Origin: UKL13-2 sp038206765
GTDB lineage: Bacteria > Pseudomonadota > Gammaproteobacteria > Burkholderiales > Usitatibacteraceae
DNA: 64,000 bases
Direction: 5' to 3'
Assembly: GCA_038206765.1 (NCBI GenBank)
Contig: JBBRAM010000020.1
Location: forward strand, 7,116-71,115
The first letter of the stretch is position 1, and the number at the start of each line of letters is the position of its first letter. The notes below the pieces were generated by a model, which saw nothing but the letters and a program-made list of their open reading frames with translations, was not told the origin of the DNA and searched no databases. This document shows positions 44,318-54,070 of this stretch, piece by piece. Made by a program: the position numbers and the translations under genes.

Positions 44318-45079
44318 TTAATTTGTCTGCAAATCGCGAATGAGCTGTCGGGTGTGCAGCGTTTTATCGCCCAACACATGATTGATCGCGCGTCGCATGA
44401 GCTGTTTGGATTGCAATTGCGTAATTGGATCGCTGAAATCGCCCGCCGCCATGTCGAGCAAGGTTTTACCGATCAATTGTAATCTATCGCGCTCGCTCGG
44501 TTTGCCAGATAAAACAGGGCCATGCTCAAAAATATAATCGTAGCGTTGATCGGCGATCACGGGTGCCCGCGTCTCGGCCTCCTCCGTCAAGCTGAGCGCG
44601 TAGCCGATTTCTTGCAGCAACGAAATTTCAAAGCGGCGCAACACCGACGCGATCGCACGGACGTCTTGGGGAAATTTTGTTAACGCATCCGGACGATAAA
44701 CACCTGAAAGCCGCGCCAATGCTTGTTCGTAGGCATCAAAGAGCTGATCATGCGCTTCTTCGCGATGGGTTAATTTCAGCAACAATTCGTTCATGTAAAA
44801 GGCCGACATCAGGGTTGCGCCACTCAATTGTGGAAAAATTTGCTCATGTTCGGCCGTTTTGAGCGTCTTCATATCAGCTTGACCAAACCAATTGAAGCGA
44901 AGCTGCTGGAACGGGTTGAGCACACTTTTCATTGCACTTGATGGGCGCTTGGCGCCCTTGGCCATGAACACAATGCGTCCATGCGTGCGGGTGAACGCTT
45001 CCAGAATCAAGCTGGTTTCGCTATACGGATAGCTGTGTAGCACAAAGCCCTGACTGACCTCGCCGATATGTCTTGCCAT
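44318..45079 (-). CDS. recO: DNA repair protein RecO
   Basis: A 253-residue recombination mediator that helps load RecA at gaps. It has the N-terminal OB-fold (V-L-H-S-Y-P-Y-S-E-T-S-L-I-L-E near residues 13-27, then G-R-I-V-F-M-A-K-G-A-K-R) and the helical C-terminal domain; the zinc cysteines of some RecO proteins are not present. It sits between era and pdxJ, as in other betaproteobacteria. Confidence 0.93.
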   Translation of the reverse strand: MARHIGEVSQGFVLHSYPYSETSLILEAFTRTHGRIVFMAKGAKRPSSAMKSVLNPFQQLRFNWFGQADMKTLKTAEHEQIFPQLSGATLMSAFYMNELLLKLTHREEAHDQLFDAYEQALARLSGVYRPDALTKFPQDVRAIASVLRRFEISLLQEIGYALSLTEEAETRAPVIADQRYDYIFEHGPVLSGKPSERDRLQLIGKTLLDMAAGDFSDPITQLQSKQLMRRAINHVLGDKTLHTRQLIRDLQTN

Positions 45080-45091
45080 CGCCGTATTGAT

Positions 45092-46102
45092 CTATTCGTA
45101 GCCATACTGGCGCAGCAGCGCCTGATCGTCCGCCCAGCCTTTTTTGACCTTTACAAAAAGCTCCAAATAAACCTTGCCACCAAAGGTGGTTTCCATATCT
45201 TTGCGAGCATCAGTGCCGATCCGTTTCATGCGTTCGCCTTTGGTGCCAATCAAGATCGCTTTTTGGCTGTCCTTATCGACAACAATATTGGCAAAAATGC
45301 GGCGCAAATTACCCTCAATCTCAAATTTTTCAATCACCACACTCACGCTATACGGAAGTTCGTCACCCAACTGGCGGAACACTTTTTCACGGATAAATTC
45401 GGACGCCATAAAGCGTTCCGATTTATCCGTGATTTCGTCTTCAGAATACACAGCGGGCGCAATGGGCAATAGTGGACGTAGGGCGTCTTTGAGTGCAGCA
45501 ATGGTGGGCGCAATCTTCACGCTGGTTGGCACAATGGCAGCAAAATTAAATTTTTCGCCCATGGTTTGCAAAAACGCCATGAGCCGGGTTTTATCCTCAA
45601 TTCGGTCAATCTTATTGACGACTAAAATGGTCGGCGTGGCTTTGTTGATGGCTTTTAAAACCACTTCATCGAGCTCAGAAAATTTCAGCGCTTCGGTTAC
45701 AAACACCAGCACATCCGCGTCCGAAGCCGCTTGGCTCACGGTACGGTTCAAAATTTTGTTGAGCGCGTTTTCATGCGTTTTTTGAAAGCCTGGGGTGTCC
45801 AAAAATAAAAATTGCGAGGCGGCATCGGTCGCGATGCCGGTAATGCGATGGCGGGTAGTCTGGGCTTTTTTCGACGTAATGCTGACCTTCTGACCAATCA
45901 AATGGTTGAGCAAACTCGATTTGCCGACGTTTGGGCGACCAACGATGGCAATTGTGCCGCAGCGGAAATCAGCCGGCGCTACCGCCGCCACGGTGGACGA
46001 TCGCTTAGCCTTAGGCATAGGTGCGGACACAGGAGCGGGAGCCTGAGCCGGAGCGGGCAATAAGGCCCCAGAAACCGGTTTAACTTTTTTCTTTTCAACC
46101 AC
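45092..46102 (-). CDS. era: GTPase Era with Ala/Pro-rich N-terminal extension
   Basis: A 336-residue GTPase that binds 16S rRNA during 30S assembly. G1 G-R-P-N-V-G-K-S is near residues 56-63, G3 D-T-P-G near 102, and G4 N-K-I-D near 167-170. The C-terminal KH domain has the G-x-x-G RNA loop in I-G-T-K-G-E-R near 286. The first 45 residues are a Lys/Ala/Pro-rich low-complexity extension absent from typical Era (about 300 residues). Start overlaps the rnc stop by 8 bases. Confidence 0.95.
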   Translation of the reverse strand: MVEKKKVKPVSGALLPAPAQAPAPVSAPMPKAKRSSTVAAVAPADFRCGTIAIVGRPNVGKSSLLNHLIGQKVSITSKKAQTTRHRITGIATDAASQFLFLDTPGFQKTHENALNKILNRTVSQAASDADVLVFVTEALKFSELDEVVLKAINKATPTILVVNKIDRIEDKTRLMAFLQTMGEKFNFAAIVPTSVKIAPTIAALKDALRPLLPIAPAVYSEDEITDKSERFMASEFIREKVFRQLGDELPYSVSVVIEKFEIEGNLRRIFANIVVDKDSQKAILIGTKGERMKRIGTDARKDMETTFGGKVYLELFVKVKKGWADDQALLRQYGYE

Positions 46103-46946
46103 GTGATTTTACTTTCGCTTGTTCGTTTAATTTACCGGCCGTTCGTGTTGCCACAGTTGGGGTTGTGCTTGGCTCAGCTAGCGTCGCCGACGAGGCTACT
46201 TTCTTTGCCTTGCGCTTGGTGGCAGATTGCCCTGCAACGATCAGAGCATACGCCTTCATTGCAGCATCCTGTTCAGCAATACGTCGGCTTGCGCCTATAC
46301 CGGATGTTGAAATTTTTTCAATTTCGGCAGCAGCCCCGACGGTACAACTGACTTCAAATGATTGCTGATGTGCTTCGCCGCTAATTCTTGCAACGACATA
46401 GACCGGCAACGGCAAACGCCGCGCCTGGAGCCATTCTTGAAGCATTGTCTTGGCGTCTTTGGTGGCTGTGGCGTTACTATCGGCGAGATTCAATCGATCT
46501 ACATACAAGCGTTCGACCATCGCAAAAGCCGTTTCAAAACCGGCGTCCAGAAAAGCCGCGCCAAGCAGCGCTTCAACCGCATCCGCCAAAATCGACGGCC
46601 GGGTAACACCGCCAGTTTTGATCTCGCCTTCACCCAGACGTAGCTGGGTGCCTATGCCCAATTGGGTCGCGATTTCAGCCAGCACGTTTTGATTCACCAA
46701 GTTCGCGCGCAGCCTACTCAGCTCACCTTCGGGCTTTGCACGGTGCCGCTCAAAAATTAGTTTGGCTATCGCGCAATTAAGAATACTGTCGCCCAGGAAC
46801 TCGAGGCGTTCATTATGGTTTGCGCTAAAACTGCGATGTGTTAGCGCCTGTGCTAGCAGCGCGGTGTCCGCAAATGTGTGGCCAAGCTCGGCCTCCAGTG
46901 CTTCTCGATCGGGTGCGGCGGACAGGGGCGCAATATGACTTTGCAA
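46095..46946 (-). CDS. rnc: ribonuclease III
   Basis: A 283-residue double-strand-specific endoribonuclease. The signature H-N-E-R-L-E-F-L-G-D-S-I-L-N is near residues 39-52, and the second acidic site A-D-A-V-E-A-L-L-G-A-A is near 122-132. The dsRNA-binding domain (about 162-235) follows. A Lys/Ala/Thr-rich tail of about 40 residues extends past the usual end. Overlap with era suggests the common rnc-era coupling, and RNase III often autoregulates this operon. Confidence 0.95.
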   Translation of the reverse strand: MQSHIAPLSAAPDREALEAELGHTFADTALLAQALTHRSFSANHNERLEFLGDSILNCAIAKLIFERHRAKPEGELSRLRANLVNQNVLAEIATQLGIGTQLRLGEGEIKTGGVTRPSILADAVEALLGAAFLDAGFETAFAMVERLYVDRLNLADSNATATKDAKTMLQEWLQARRLPLPVYVVARISGEAHQQSFEVSCTVGAAAEIEKISTSGIGASRRIAEQDAAMKAYALIVAGQSATKRKAKKVASSATLAEPSTTPTVATRTAGKLNEQAKVKSRG

Positions 46947-46969
46947 ATGAGAGCTTTTGATGATGGCAC

Positions 46970-47374
46970 TTATTTATCGCTGGTGCTCATGCTGTAATCG
47001 ATGAGCAGAGTGTAGTTTCCAAAGAGCGGTACGCGTTGCTGCCATGCCGCCAGCACGATGACTTCGTTATTTTCTTTGGTAATTTCAAGATCCGAGCCTT
47101 TGATGGAGTTGACGTTATCCACCATGGCGCGGCGGTCAAAACTATCTCGAATGTCTTTAACGGTGCCCGTTTTAACTTCTTCGGAAACGGACATCGATGC
47201 TAAGATTTTCTTGACTGCCCATGCATCCATTTGCGATGGAAAAACTCGCAGCAGCACCAATCCAAACAACGCTACCACCGCAAAAATCAATATGAAACCG
47301 ACGAAACTCATGCCGCGCTGGCGGTAGGGAGAGGCCGGGAGCTGATTTGGATTGGAAAGTGCTGTTTTGACCAT
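46970..47374 (-). CDS. DUF4845 membrane protein
   Basis: A 134-residue protein with one membrane helix (about 24-44, G-M-S-F-V-G-F-I-L-I-F-A-V-V-A) and a periplasmic domain typical of DUF4845. The ATG at 47374 is preferred because GAGGT lies upstream; a GTG at 47389 is in frame. The family sits between lepB and rnc in many betaproteobacteria and resembles prepilin-like single-helix proteins. Function is unknown. Confidence 0.85.
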   Translation of the reverse strand: MVKTALSNPNQLPASPYRQRGMSFVGFILIFAVVALFGLVLLRVFPSQMDAWAVKKILASMSVSEEVKTGTVKDIRDSFDRRAMVDNVNSIKGSDLEITKENNEVIVLAAWQQRVPLFGNYTLLIDYSMSTSDK

Positions 47375-47430
47375 CGCTTTTGACCTCACGAGATAATTCG
47401 ACTCACAAAAGTATAACTGCTACTCAACCG

Positions 47431-48450
47431 CTACTCAATCGCCAAGCCAACACGCTTGAATGCACTAAAATTCATCCACACCATGACGGCTTTGCCAACA
47501 ATATTTTCCTCCGGAACGAAGCCCCAATACCGACCATCTTCACTATTATCTCGGCTGTCGCCCATCATCAAATAATGCCCAACCGGAACTTTACAACTAA
47601 AGCCGTCCTCATTGTAGGCGCAATTTTCTTTGAATGGAAAATTTGGGAAGACGCTCGATAGATAAAACGCTGCACGATTTTTGTTCACCATCATCGTGTG
47701 CGGCTTATCGCCCAGCGACTCTTTGTAAACATCAAACTGCGTCATGTTCATCCGTTCGTCAACCTCGGTGAATATTTCACCTTTTACTTGCGAAACGCCT
47801 CTGCCGTTCAGAATTAGCTGCTTGTTTTGGTAGGTAATAGTGTCGCCCGGAATGCCGACAACACGCTTGATGTAGTCCTTACTGAGATTCTGCGGATAGC
47901 GAAACACCATGACATCGCCACGCTTGGGCGAATTGACTTCCATGATTTTTTTGTTGATGACGGGAATCCGGACACCGTAAGTATATTTGTTGACCAGAAT
48001 AAAATCTCCCACCAGCAATGTGGGCACCATCGAGCCGGACGGAATTTTAAACGGCTCATATAAAAACGAACGCAGCAAAAATACAATCAGGATAACGGGG
48101 AAAAAACTGCGCGCCATCTCGACCAATACCGGATCACCACTTTCTTTGGCACGGTTTTTACTGGTAACCAAGCCGTCAAATAACCAAATCAGACCCGTGA
48201 TCACCGTTGCCAGCAACAACACCGCTGCAAACCCCATCACCTCTTTTAATGTGAGCATCCCCATCGCGGCGATAAAAAAAATCGGCCAAGCGATCTCAAG
48301 CAGCAAATGCATGGTGGGTATCGGCGCGTCATGCGCTGGCGTTACAGGAAGCGCGCTTTTTTCCAACGACGTTGACGGCATAAAAACACTCGCCAAAATG
48401 ACCGCGCCACTGCTTGCCAATGCCGCCCAACCGACTATTTCCCAATTCAT
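47431..48450 (-). CDS. lepB: signal peptidase I LepB
   Basis: A 339-residue membrane protease that removes signal peptides. Two or more N-terminal helices precede the catalytic domain. Catalytic Ser140 is in P-S-G-S-M-V-P-T-L-L, and the general-base Lys195 in D-Y-I-K-R-V-V-G. The C-terminal box G-H-Y-L-M-M-G-D-S-R-D-N-S-x-D-S-R-like motif is near 294-305. It follows lepA at a 222-base distance on the same strand. Confidence 0.96.
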   Translation of the reverse strand: MNWEIVGWAALASSGAVILASVFMPSTSLEKSALPVTPAHDAPIPTMHLLLEIAWPIFFIAAMGMLTLKEVMGFAAVLLLATVITGLIWLFDGLVTSKNRAKESGDPVLVEMARSFFPVILIVFLLRSFLYEPFKIPSGSMVPTLLVGDFILVNKYTYGVRIPVINKKIMEVNSPKRGDVMVFRYPQNLSKDYIKRVVGIPGDTITYQNKQLILNGRGVSQVKGEIFTEVDERMNMTQFDVYKESLGDKPHTMMVNKNRAAFYLSSVFPNFPFKENCAYNEDGFSCKVPVGHYLMMGDSRDNSEDGRYWGFVPEENIVGKAVMVWMNFSAFKRVGLAIE

Positions 48451-48672
48451 ATTTTTACCTTATGTTCAAATTTGATGATGGCTAAGATTGCCATTTTGTC
48501 GCGTTACCAGGTTGTCCGGTTCACTTGCGCCACCATTATTATTGGCTTTACATTAACCAACTTCATTATTGATGCGACTAACGCCCAAAACCGCGAGATT
48601 AAACACGATCCTGCATGATGACCTGCTGGGCATTTGTTGATGCAAACGCATTACTTGCCAACTACTTGCCAC

Positions 48673-50466
48673 CTACTTGCCGTCGACCTGAAGAATCGCC
48701 AAAAATGCCTCTTGCGGAATCTCGACGCTACCGACTTGCTTCATGCGTTTTTTACCGGCTTTTTGTTTCTCAAGCAATTTTCGTTTGCGCGAAATATCGC
48801 CGCCATAACATTTTGCCAACACGTTTTTGCGAAGCGCTTTGACGTTTTCTCGGGCGATAATATTGGCACCAATCGCCGCCTGCACGGCGACATCAAACAT
48901 CTGGCGGGGGATCAATTCGCGCATTTTCGCGGCCAACTCACGGCCACGGTATTGACTGTTGGCGCGATGCACAATAAGCGACAGTGCATCGACTTTTTCG
49001 CCATTAATCATAATGTCGAGCTTGACCAAATCGGCAGCGCGATATTCTTTGAAATCATAGTCAAGTGATGCGTAGCCGCGTGAAACAGACTTCAATTTAT
49101 CAAAGAAATCCATCACCACTTCGTTCATCGGCATTTCATAGGTCAAAATCACCTGACGCCCAGCGTATTGCATATCGACTTGTGAGCCGCGCTTGTTATT
49201 GCACAACGTAATCACAGCACCCACATATTCCTGCGGCATGAGCATCGTCGCAGTGATAATCGGCTCACGGATCTCCAGAATTTTGGATAGCTCAGGCAAC
49301 TTTGATGGATTCTCGATCTCCATGACCGTGTTGTCCATGTTGACGATTTGATAAATCACCGTTGGCGCGGTGGTAATCAGTTCCATGTTGTATTCGCGTT
49401 CCAAGCGCTCTTGTACGATTTCCATGTGCAACAGGCCGAGGAAACCGCAGCGAAAACCAAAGCCCAGCGCCTGCGAGGTCTCCGGCTCAAAGCGCAGGCT
49501 GGAATCGTTTAGTTGCAACTTATTGAGCGCATCACGGAGCGCATCATATTGGTTCGATTCAATCGGATACAGCCCCGCAAACACCTGCGGCTTAATCTCC
49601 TTAAAACCCGGTAGGGCAGCGGCTGCCGGACGGTCAACATGCGTGACTGTATCACCCACTTTGGCAGATTTTAATTCTTTAATACCTGCAATAATAAAGC
49701 CCACGCCGCCGGCGGAGAGCTCGGGTCGCGCCAGCGATTTGGGCGTAAAAACACCCACTTGCTCGACGAGGTTCTGCGCACCCGTGGCCATCATCAAGAT
49801 TTTTTCTTTGGGCTTTAACACGCCGTCGACGACGCGAACCAACATCACCACACCAACGTAATTATCAAACCAAGAATCGATAATCAGCGCCTTAAAGGGG
49901 GCCGAGCGATCCCCTTTGGGCGGCGGAATTTTCGCGATCACGGTCTCAATAACGTCCTCAATACCAATGCCAGTTTTGGCGCTGCATTGCACCGCGTCTG
50001 AGGCATAGATTCCAACAATATCCTCAATCTCGGCAATGACACGAGCTGGGTCAGCTGAGGGCAAATCGATCTTGTTCAATACCGGCACGACTTCTACGCC
50101 CAGCTCAACGGCTGTGTAGCAATTCGCCACCGTTTGCGCCTCAACCCCCTGCGATGCATCGACCACTAGCAGAGCGCCCTCGCAGGCGGACAGCGAGCGC
50201 GAGACTTCATACGAGAAATCGACATGGCCAGGCGTGTCGATCAAATTCAGTTCATAGGTTTGACCATCACGCGCTTTGTAGCTCAGCGCGGCCGTTTGCG
50301 CCTTGATGGTGATGCCGCGTTCGCGTTCCAAATCCATGGAGTCCAACACCTGAGATGCCATTTCGCGTGACGACAACCCACCACAGCGCTCAATAATGCG
50401 ATCCGCCAGCGTCGATTTGCCGTGGTCGATATGGGCGATGATGGAGAAATTTCTGATTAAATTCAT
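48673..50466 (-). CDS. lepA: elongation factor 4 (LepA)
   Basis: A 597-residue ribosomal GTPase, standard length. G1 A-H-I-D-H-G-K-S-T is near residues 11-19, G3 D-T-P-G-H-V-D-F near 77-84, and G4 N-K-I-D near 131-134. The C-terminal domain ends with the basic K-R-K-L-L-E-K-Q-K-A-G-K-K-R-M-K-Q-V-G-like tail. The start ATG lies 14 bases after a long perfect palindrome (50481-50520), which could influence its expression. Confidence 0.97.
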   Translation of the reverse strand: MNLIRNFSIIAHIDHGKSTLADRIIERCGGLSSREMASQVLDSMDLERERGITIKAQTAALSYKARDGQTYELNLIDTPGHVDFSYEVSRSLSACEGALLVVDASQGVEAQTVANCYTAVELGVEVVPVLNKIDLPSADPARVIAEIEDIVGIYASDAVQCSAKTGIGIEDVIETVIAKIPPPKGDRSAPFKALIIDSWFDNYVGVVMLVRVVDGVLKPKEKILMMATGAQNLVEQVGVFTPKSLARPELSAGGVGFIIAGIKELKSAKVGDTVTHVDRPAAAALPGFKEIKPQVFAGLYPIESNQYDALRDALNKLQLNDSSLRFEPETSQALGFGFRCGFLGLLHMEIVQERLEREYNMELITTAPTVIYQIVNMDNTVMEIENPSKLPELSKILEIREPIITATMLMPQEYVGAVITLCNNKRGSQVDMQYAGRQVILTYEMPMNEVVMDFFDKLKSVSRGYASLDYDFKEYRAADLVKLDIMINGEKVDALSLIVHRANSQYRGRELAAKMRELIPRQMFDVAVQAAIGANIIARENVKALRKNVLAKCYGGDISRKRKLLEKQKAGKKRMKQVGSVEIPQEAFLAILQVDGK

Positions 50467-50480
50467 TGGTTTAGATGTCC

Positions 50481-50520
50481 ATCAACAACAAGGGCACGAT
50501 GTCGTGCCCTTGTTGTTGAT
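50481..50520. repeat. perfect 19-bp inverted repeat directly upstream of lepA
   Basis: Two perfectly complementary 19-base arms flank a 2-base centre. The core AAGGGCACG...CGTGCCCTT matches the efp terminator. On the minus strand no T run follows, and the hairpin ends 14 bases before the lepA start codon. Confidence 0.9.
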
Positions 50521-50635
50521 GCATTCGAAAGGTTGTGCAAGATAGCCCTTGATTTTAACCGAAAAGCCCTACTGACGGCTACTTAATTTGGGGGCCTGAA
50601 GTTGGCAAAGGCATTGGCCCAAGCGTCGGTACAAG

Positions 50636-50947
50636 CTATTGAAAAGTGACTGAAAGCCTTGCCAGTAGCGTGGTTTCATCCAAAAAATAATGGCAAATTT
50701 CGGTTTTGGTGTCGTCCGCTGCGTCGTTGGTTAAATCGTTTCCCGCATCTTCGACCAGAAGAACTGGCACTTTGTCACCCCAAACGCGCTCTAGCGCAGG
50801 CTGTTGATCGATATCGACGATCTCAATATCAAAACCGTGAAACAACGCGGGTTGCAACAAAATGCGGCGCTGCACGATTTGCAGCGCCGCGATCATGTCA
50901 TCACAAAGATGGCAATACGTGCGAGAAAGAATAACGAGCTTTATCAA
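50636..50947 (-). CDS. glutaredoxin-like (DUF836-type) thioredoxin-fold protein
   Basis: A 103-residue thioredoxin-fold protein. It has a redox C-x-x-C in T-Y-C-H-L-C-D-D near residues 10-17 and the cis-Pro region K-V-P-V-L-L near 59-64. Small glutaredoxin-like genes are frequently found between mucD and lepA in betaproteobacteria. It may act in thiol exchange. The insertion near 70-80 (Asn/Asp-rich) is low-complexity. Confidence 0.85.
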   Translation of the reverse strand: MIKLVILSRTYCHLCDDMIAALQIVQRRILLQPALFHGFDIEIVDIDQQPALERVWGDKVPVLLVEDAGNDLTNDAADDTKTEICHYFLDETTLLARLSVTFQ

Positions 50948-51040
50948 ATTTTCAAACTAACTATGTAAAGCCACCAATCCGGCTGTCCGTCAGTATGTTT
51001 TTCACCCTCGCGAGCTCCCAAAACTTCGGCAACGGCATGA

Positions 51041-52633
51041 TTACTTTTTAGTGGCCGCCCCATCTGGCTTCAAGGTGATGTAGCGCGAGTCGTCGCCACG
51101 CTGCACCAGCAATGCAACCATCTTCTTGCTGTCCGCCTTGGCGACCAGTTCATTGAACTGCTTGGCGTTTTTGATTTCAGTCGTATTGAGGGACAAGATC
51201 ACGTCACCAGCTTGCAAGCCCGCGCGCTCGGCCGGGCCATCCACATCTTCAACGATTACGCCCTGCATCAGTTTGAGGTCAGATTTTTCCTTCGCGCTGA
51301 GGTCTTTGACCACCAAGCCTAAGCGGTTTGTATCCTCGCCAGCAGGGGGAGCGTCTTTTTTCGTGGCAACCGCATTCAAATCCTGCGGCGCCTCGACCGC
51401 ATTGACTGCGTAATCCTTTTCAACACCTTTGCGCCAGATCGTCAGCGTGACTTTGCTGCCGGGCGCTTTGCTGGCGATATTGCGCACGACATCGATATTA
51501 GTTTTCACCGGAGTGCCGTTGACTTTACGAATAATGTCGCGTTTTTTTATGCCGGCTTTTTCAGCGGGGCCATCTTTTTCAACGCCGTCAATCATCACAC
51601 CGGGTGATGCTGGCAAACCCAGCGCTTCGGCCAGCTCATCCGAAATCGGGGCGCCACCCATGCTGATTCCAATGCGTCCACGTGGAACCTTGCCGCCTTT
51701 GATAATTTGGTTCGCCGTATCGACAGCGGTGTTAATGGGAATTGCAAACGAAATGCCAATATAGCCGCCACCACCGGAAAAAATTTGCGAATTAATACCG
51801 ATCACTTCGCCTTTAATATTAAATAATGGGCCACCAGAGTTGCCCGGATTGACGGCTGCATCAGTTTGGATGAACGGCACGAAATCACCTGTGTCGCGCG
51901 TCTTGGCGCTGACAATGCCAGCAGTGACCGTATTCTCAAAACCAAACGGCGAGCCAATCGCCATCACCCACTCGCCCACGCGAACTTTGTCGGAGTCACC
52001 AATGGCGACTTTTGGTAGGCCGGTTGCTTCGAGTTTCAGCACGGCCACATCAGTGCGCTGATCAGAGCCGACCACTTTGGCTTTAAATTCGCGCTTGTCC
52101 GTTAAGGTAACCGTTACTTCGTCGGCGTTGGCCACCACATGCGCGTTGGTCAACACATAACCGTCAGCTGAAAAAATAAAGCCGGAACCTTGACCTAAAT
52201 TGCGTAGCGGCGCTTCTTCGACGCCGCCGGGGGGCGCGACTTTGGGCGCTTTACGGCGCGGCGCATTAGGATTATTGGGGCTATTAGGGTTGCCGGGATT
52301 AGGTATGGCACCAGGCGGCATAAAGCGGCGAAAAAACTCATAGGCCGGATCGTTTTCATCTAATTGTGGCATGCCCGGAATGCCTTGTCCGGCTAAAGCC
52401 CGCTGCGGACGCGCCTTGGTGCTCACATTCACCACGGACGGACCGAATTTATCAACTAGCTCGGTGAAGTCAGGCAGCTCTTTTGCGCTGGCATTGGTAT
52501 TGGGCAGCGCCAGCAATAACGATGCGCCAGCAATGAAAAACGTGGCGGCCAACCATTTTAAGCTAAACGCCTTGCGTATTTTTGTACCAGCGGCAGTGCT
52601 AGCCGCATTTTTTTTGGTATTGCGATAGTTCAT
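51041..52633 (-). CDS. mucD: periplasmic serine protease MucD/DegP family
   Basis: A 530-residue HtrA protease. The ATG at 52633 has GGAGAA upstream and gives a signal-like N-terminus. The triad is visible: His in L-T-N-A-H-V-V, Asp in R-T-D-V-A-V-L, Ser in N-P-G-N-S-G-G-P-L-F. Two PDZ domains follow. The Pro/Asn-rich stretch (P-N-P-G-N-P-N-S-P-N-N-P-N) before the protease domain is a short repeat. It clears misfolded envelope proteins and dampens sigmaE signalling. Last gene of the rpoE-rseA-rseB-mucD cluster. Confidence 0.95.
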   Translation of the reverse strand: MNYRNTKKNAASTAAGTKIRKAFSLKWLAATFFIAGASLLLALPNTNASAKELPDFTELVDKFGPSVVNVSTKARPQRALAGQGIPGMPQLDENDPAYEFFRRFMPPGAIPNPGNPNSPNNPNAPRRKAPKVAPPGGVEEAPLRNLGQGSGFIFSADGYVLTNAHVVANADEVTVTLTDKREFKAKVVGSDQRTDVAVLKLEATGLPKVAIGDSDKVRVGEWVMAIGSPFGFENTVTAGIVSAKTRDTGDFVPFIQTDAAVNPGNSGGPLFNIKGEVIGINSQIFSGGGGYIGISFAIPINTAVDTANQIIKGGKVPRGRIGISMGGAPISDELAEALGLPASPGVMIDGVEKDGPAEKAGIKKRDIIRKVNGTPVKTNIDVVRNIASKAPGSKVTLTIWRKGVEKDYAVNAVEAPQDLNAVATKKDAPPAGEDTNRLGLVVKDLSAKEKSDLKLMQGVIVEDVDGPAERAGLQAGDVILSLNTTEIKNAKQFNELVAKADSKKMVALLVQRGDDSRYITLKPDGAATKK

Positions 52634-52828
52634 TCTTTTTTCTCCATGAGGGCAAGTGGCTAAAAAACTGCTGGGCGCGCTGATTACCAACGTACCAGCG
52701 ACGTAGCAAGACCAGGCAAAAAACAAGCAAAACACCATCGTGCATAACGGAACGGTGTAATCATGGCGCAGTCCAAGGTCTTACGGACAACACATCCATT
52801 TTGATTCAAAAATATCCGAAACCAAGTT

Positions 52829-54070
52829 CTATCGAATTAATTTTTGGGCAGTTTTGTCGATTTCAACCGGACGATCCGCGCGGGTCCGAGTCACCCCGTC
52901 GGCAATCGCCTGCACCGTCGCCAACGGCACCTCACCCATCACGGTGATCTGATGATCGGCTACCGTGCGCACTGCAAAGCTGGTCGGACTCTCGTCGGAC
53001 GAACCGGCGGCGGTCAGCTTGCCCGGTAATTGCGACTGCTCAGCAAACACCGAAACATGCGCCAAGCCGTCGGAAAAAACTAAATGCGCCACTGGCTGCG
53101 GACGCCCGGTCAGGAAGCGCATCATTTCCATGACTTTTTTAAAACCAGCGGGCAAATTGCTGACAAGCCAACCGGTGTTGGTGTCTGAGGTTGTGGAGGT
53201 CATCGAGGGTAACGAAGGAGACGATGGGGACGAAGACGCTGGTAGCGGCGCAGGGGGCGACTTAACCGAATAATCGCGGAGCCATGTTGATGTTTGTGCA
53301 TTTTGCTCGTAGCGGGATTTAATGCCCGTTTTTGCCACACTTCTATTCACATCAAGCTGGGTGAACATAAATTGTTCGAGCAACTGACTACGATCGTTGT
53401 AGGTGCGTGCCCGCAGCAATAGGCCAGTCCCCACTTCGGCGCAAAGTTTTTGCGCATAGCGCATTTCATCTTTGGGTTCTAAGGTGAGCCACTGGCAATC
53501 AAAGCCTGCGATACGTTCAATGGGCCCCATTTTGACCCGATAATTTTCCGACACTAATTTGGGATTGCCGGTGATCAGCGAAGGAAAAAAACGCCCGCTC
53601 GCGCGGCGATCTACCCGCACTATTTTCAAATCGGGCTGATAACAAAACATCTCTTCATTGCGCCGAATAATTTCATGCATCGGGCCATCCAGCGCCTCGA
53701 TTTTTTCATGCTCCACGCCTTGACGGTCGAGCAAATGGGTCACCCGCGAGGTGCTGCTGTTATCGACCGTTTGATGGACAAAAACGCCGGAATAAGGCAG
53801 CTCACGTGCCGCTTTGGATATTCGCTCCAGCCATTCAACTGCCTCTTGGTCGCGCACATCTGACGGCGGACGGACATCGCGGTCGCGGGCGTGCGCATTT
53901 GTCACCCAAAGGCAGATCGACCCCAGCAACACGAGCATCAACGAACAAAAAGCGTTGGCGACCATTTCACGCTGCATCGCTGCAAGTTTATTTTTTGTCA
54001 AAGAAGTATGGGGAAAAGCCCGAACAAACGATCTATTCATAACTATCGCTGAAAATACAAAGTTGCTCAC
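52829..54070 (-). CDS. rseB: sigmaE regulatory protein RseB (MucB)
   Basis: A 413-residue periplasmic protein that protects RseA from cleavage and senses lipoprotein or LPS stress. The N-terminal segment has a hydrophobic helix ending at A-H-A near residue 61, probably a signal peptide. The LolA-like domain (W-L-E-R-I-S-K-A-A-R near 74-83, Y-S-G-V-F-V-H near 87-93) is followed by a Ser/Pro-rich linker and the smaller C-terminal domain (about 300-400). A GTG start overlaps the rseA stop by four bases; ATG codons at 54040 and 53977 are alternatives. Confidence 0.9.
   Translation of the reverse strand: MSNFVFSAIVMNRSFVRAFPHTSLTKNKLAAMQREMVANAFCSLMLVLLGSICLWVTNAHARDRDVRPPSDVRDQEAVEWLERISKAARELPYSGVFVHQTVDNSSTSRVTHLLDRQGVEHEKIEALDGPMHEIIRRNEEMFCYQPDLKIVRVDRRASGRFFPSLITGNPKLVSENYRVKMGPIERIAGFDCQWLTLEPKDEMRYAQKLCAEVGTGLLLRARTYNDRSQLLEQFMFTQLDVNRSVAKTGIKSRYEQNAQTSTWLRDYSVKSPPAPLPASSSPSSPSLPSMTSTTSDTNTGWLVSNLPAGFKKVMEMMRFLTGRPQPVAHLVFSDGLAHVSVFAEQSQLPGKLTAAGSSDESPTSFAVRTVADHQITVMGEVPLATVQAIADGVTRTRADRPVEIDKTAQKLIR

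Noticed and set aside
50481..50520. Palindrome before lepA as a simple intrinsic terminator
   Set aside because: No T run follows on the minus strand and it is 14 bases from the lepA start, so it is listed as an inverted repeat rather than a terminator.
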